A stretch of 6,641 nucleotides of DNA from Planctomycetota bacterium (lineage in GTDB: Bacteria; Planctomycetota; MHYJ01; JACQXL01; JAVHLO01), in assembly GCA_031082105.1 (NCBI GenBank), contig JAVHLO010000195.1:1-6641 (forward strand). The letters run 5' to 3'. Below the pieces are notes generated by a model. That model had not been told where the DNA came from and did no database searches. It worked only from the letters and a program-made list of their open reading frames with translations. How positions within the stretch are numbered: the first letter of the stretch is position 1; every line of letters starts with the position of its first letter. Both the position numbers and the translations under genes were made by a program. Positions 4,834 to 6,641 of the stretch are shown piece by piece.

Positions 4834-6207
4834 ATGACAATCCGCCCTGCAAAGGCAAGAGACATCCCGTACATCGCCGCGATGCACATCGATCCGCCGC
4901 TCGTGTCGCGGCTGGATGAGCGGATCGCCGAAGGCGGTCACTGGTTCAGTTTCTACAGCGACAAGGTTTGGCTGTACTTCCGCCTCGAACCCGAAGGTGT
5001 GCTTGTCGCCGAAGAAGGGGGCAAGATCATAGGTTTCTGCATTGCCAGCAGGAACAGCGGCAAGCTGAGGCGGACCGTCCTGATCAAGGGACTGCACATG
5101 GGCATGATCATGAAAGCCCTGCTCATGTGCTATGGATTCACGCGGGCCATCATCTTCAAAGGGCTCCGGCTGTTGCGTTCGGTTGCCACGGCACGGGTAC
5201 GGAACCTGCGACGCAACAACGAGAAAGGGGCGGCCCCCCCGCAGCCGAAACTGGATAAGGCCATGATATGGGCGCTGGTCGTGGTCCAGGAGTGTCGCGG
5301 CGCGGGAGTCGGCCGTGGATTGATTGAGGCCGCATGCGAATACGCCGGCAGGGCTCGCATGCCGAGAATCGGAGTCATGGCGAAGCAGGATAACGCACAG
5401 GCCGTCGCAACCTACACCCGCAGCGGATTTCATACGATCGGGGCGCGCGTCGAGAGCGTCGGCAGCGTCTACTACATGGTGCGCGACCTGGGAGAAACGT
5501 CGAAATCCGGAGCGGGTCTCGCGCCCGGGGTGGACGAATCCGGCGCCGCCAGGGTCGTCGTCCGTCCCGCAACGATCGCCGAACTCCCGGAAATCGCCGC
5601 GCTGCATTTCGACCCACCGGAACGGTCGAGGGTGCGGGAAATAGTCGCCCGCGGCGGAGGATGGTATAACCTGTACCTCGACAAGGTTCGATTGTATCAC
5701 CGCATCGAACCCGAAGGGTTGCTTGTCGCGAGGGATTCCGACGGCATCGCGGGATACTGCATTACGAGCCAGAGTGCGGCGCGACTCAAGTACGACGCGT
5801 TCAGCAGAGGCATGACCCTGAGCCTGATCATAAACGCGCTGCATCTCAGGTACGGTGCGTCGCCCGCCTTCTGGTTGAAGACCGCGCTGCTGGCGATTTC
5901 GATGTACGGAGTCCGGGCCGTGCGCACGGGTGGCGACAAGACTCGCGCGCCATTGATCTATACCCTCAGTGAAGCCAAGATCTGGGCATTCGTCGTCGCA
6001 ACGGAGTGCCGCGGCAAGGGGGTCGGTCAGGCGCTTCTGGACGCTGCCTGCCTCTACCTGCGAAAGGGGGGAAACAAGAAGATAGGCGTTATGGTCGGCC
6101 GGGAAAACCAGTTGGCGATAAGGGCATACTCGCGCGCGGGATTCCGCATCGTCGCACCGTACTTTGAGAGCGTCGGCAAGGTCTACTACATGGAGCGGCC
6201 GCTGTAG
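4834..6207 (+). CDS. Tandem (fused) two-domain GNAT N-acetyltransferase
   Basis: 457 residues, about twice the size of a single long GNAT protein, with an internal duplication offset by about 240 residues. Domain 1 (about 1-218) runs MTIRPAKARDIPYIAAMH ... LEPEGVLVAE ... ECRGAGVG (R155-G160, the acetyl-CoA pyrophosphate loop) ... NAQAVATYTRSGF ... SVGSVYYM. Domain 2 (about 241-457) runs VVVRPATIAELPEIAALH ... IEPEGLLVAR ... ECRGKGVG (R393-G398) ... NQLAIRAYSRAGF ... SVGKVYYM. Both acetyl-CoA signatures are intact, so both may be catalytic. Each domain has a long Leu/Ile/Arg-rich insertion (residues about 75-140 and 315-378) between the core strands, unlike compact GNATs and like GNATs I recall from surface-glycan clusters; it may hold an acceptor or contact the membrane. 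ATG 4834 begins the first beta strand; an upstream in-frame start at 4780 lies in repeat-like DNA. A C7 run (5234-5240) is a possible frameshift-error site, but the frame is open. A role in N-acetylating an amino sugar is inferred from the neighbours. Confidence 0.85.
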   Translation: MTIRPAKARDIPYIAAMHIDPPLVSRLDERIAEGGHWFSFYSDKVWLYFRLEPEGVLVAEEGGKIIGFCIASRNSGKLRRTVLIKGLHMGMIMKALLMCYGFTRAIIFKGLRLLRSVATARVRNLRRNNEKGAAPPQPKLDKAMIWALVVVQECRGAGVGRGLIEAACEYAGRARMPRIGVMAKQDNAQAVATYTRSGFHTIGARVESVGSVYYMVRDLGETSKSGAGLAPGVDESGAARVVVRPATIAELPEIAALHFDPPERSRVREIVARGGGWYNLYLDKVRLYHRIEPEGLLVARDSDGIAGYCITSQSAARLKYDAFSRGMTLSLIINALHLRYGASPAFWLKTALLAISMYGVRAVRTGGDKTRAPLIYTLSEAKIWAFVVATECRGKGVGQALLDAACLYLRKGGNKKIGVMVGRENQLAIRAYSRAGFRIVAPYFESVGKVYYMERPL

Positions 6208-6225
6208 CAGGAGGGGGCAAAGGAA

Positions 6226-6234
6226 TTATCCACA
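6226..6234 (+). promoter_or_regulatory. DnaA box (perfect consensus TTATCCACA)
   Basis: TTATCCACA matches the strong DnaA-binding consensus TTATNCACA exactly. It lies 19 bases after the GNAT stop and 32 bases before the -35 of the rpmH promoter. I find no second box in this gap. Followed by a 10-bp palindrome ATGCCGGCAT (6238-6247). A single box can regulate rpmH transcription or be an outlying part of oriC. Confidence 0.7.
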
Positions 6235-6265
6235 ACCATGCCGGCATCCGCTCCGACCCAACAGT

Positions 6266-6294
6266 TTGACAAACCACGCCGGATTTGCTATACT
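6266..6294 (+). promoter_or_regulatory. Sigma-70 promoter of rpmH (TTGACA, 17 bp, extended-10 TATACT)
   Basis: A perfect -35 TTGACA (6266-6271) and -10 TATACT (6289-6294) are separated by 17 bp, with TG at 6286-6287 giving an extended -10. Transcription should start near 6301, leaving an untranslated leader of about 38 bases before the GTG. This strength fits a ribosomal protein gene and separates rpmH from the upstream glycan genes. Confidence 0.85.
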
Positions 6295-6327
6295 ATGGGG
6301 TTTGAATGTATCCCCATACCATTGTTT

Positions 6328-6331
6328 GAGG
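6328..6331 (+). promoter_or_regulatory. Shine-Dalgarno site for rpmH (GAGG)
   Basis: GAGG ends 7 bases before the GTG at 6339, the expected spacing, and supports that start over any downstream codon. Confidence 0.7.
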
Positions 6332-6338
6332 ATCTGTC

Positions 6339-6500
6339 GTGAGCATTACGTACAGGAAAAGCATCCGGAAGCGCAAGAACAAGCACGGGTTCAGGCAGAG
6401 GATGAAGACAAAACACGGTCAGGCCATCATAAACCGTCGCAGGGCCAAGCGCGCCAAGAAGATATCGGTCAGCGACGAAAGGGCCTTGAGGCGCAAGTAG
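6339..6500 (+). CDS. rpmH: 50S ribosomal protein L34
   Basis: 53 residues, GTG start, extremely basic. The core TYRKSIRKRKNKHGFRQRM, KTKHGQAIINRRRAK matches the L34 signature (KRKRxHGFRxRMxTxxGxxxxxRRRAKGRK). L34 binds 23S rRNA in the large subunit. Two small departures: the RRRAKGRK ending reads RRRAKRAKK, and there is an extra tail of about nine residues (SDERALRRK) beyond the usual 44-46 residue length. It has its own strong promoter and Shine-Dalgarno site. Confidence 0.93.
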   Translation: MSITYRKSIRKRKNKHGFRQRMKTKHGQAIINRRRAKRAKKISVSDERALRRK

Positions 6501-6641
6501 GGAGTCCGATCCCGGCTCGCATGTCAAAGGTCCCGCCGGATAGTCTCACTCGTGGAATCAGGGCAGGCCCGGCGTTGCCCTGTATCGGCCTTCCTCGCTT
6601 TTCGACGATTGCGGTCGCCACTGGCTGGCACGACATGGATG
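6501..6641. other. 3' end of the window after rpmH, no gene recognised
   Basis: rnpA normally follows rpmH. An open + frame from ATG 6521 to the window edge (40 codons, MSKVPPDSLTRG...) does not look like RnpA, nor do the other frames, although RnpA N-termini vary and the RNR motif would lie beyond the edge. A 7-bp hairpin CAGGGCA/TGCCCTG (6559-6565/6576-6582) followed 15 bases later by TTTT (6599-6602) could be a weak terminator for rpmH, but the gap is too long for a confident call. Confidence 0.4.

Noticed and set aside
4792..5844. A 350-codon minus-strand frame opposite the GNAT gene
   Set aside because: The + strand has two complete GNAT domains; the minus frame shows no recognisable domain and is a codon-bias shadow.
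6521..6641. rnpA N-terminus
   Set aside because: The 40 visible codons lack the basic RnpA N-terminal character and the diagnostic motif would lie outside the window; it cannot be supported.

Overview
This is a GC-rich bacterial window in which every gene lies on the + strand. The organism is probably an uncultured lineage, and I cannot place it in a phylum from sequence alone. The order is queC (5' end outside the window), a B12-binding-type radical SAM enzyme, a GT2 glycosyltransferase, a GT4 glycosyltransferase, a protein made of two fused GNAT acetyltransferase domains, and rpmH (ribosomal protein L34). The three central genes overlap (ATGA junction, then a 23-base overlap) and look like one translationally coupled unit for making or tailoring a surface glycan or lipid-linked glycan. 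The GNAT gene follows after 83 bases and may belong to the same unit. Neither the glycan nor the radical SAM substrate can be read from the sequence.

The right end differs. A 131-base gap after the GNAT gene holds a perfect DnaA box (TTATCCACA), a near-ideal sigma-70 promoter with an extended -10, and a Shine-Dalgarno site that starts rpmH at a GTG. rpmH with DnaA boxes next to it is typical of the dnaA/rpmH/oriC neighbourhood, but the next 141 bases show no recognisable rnpA.

The most unusual part is repetitive DNA inside conserved genes. An AT-rich heptamer (consensus AAATCCA) occurs in three arrays in the first 815 bases: at the 5' end of queC, as ten units inside the queC coding region, and as head-to-head arrays forming an 18-bp perfect hairpin after the queC stop. 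The heptamer has no stop codon in any of its six reading frames. A second, unrelated element, a string of small hairpins with a tail resembling the dispersed 'TCATTCTGAGC' type of intergenic repeat, appears to be inserted in frame in the radical SAM gene. A weaker candidate of the same kind lies in the GT4 gene. Together these suggest repeats that enter genes and are translated, comparable in principle to the palindromic elements of Rickettsia. The two best cases are directly visible; the generalisation is inference.
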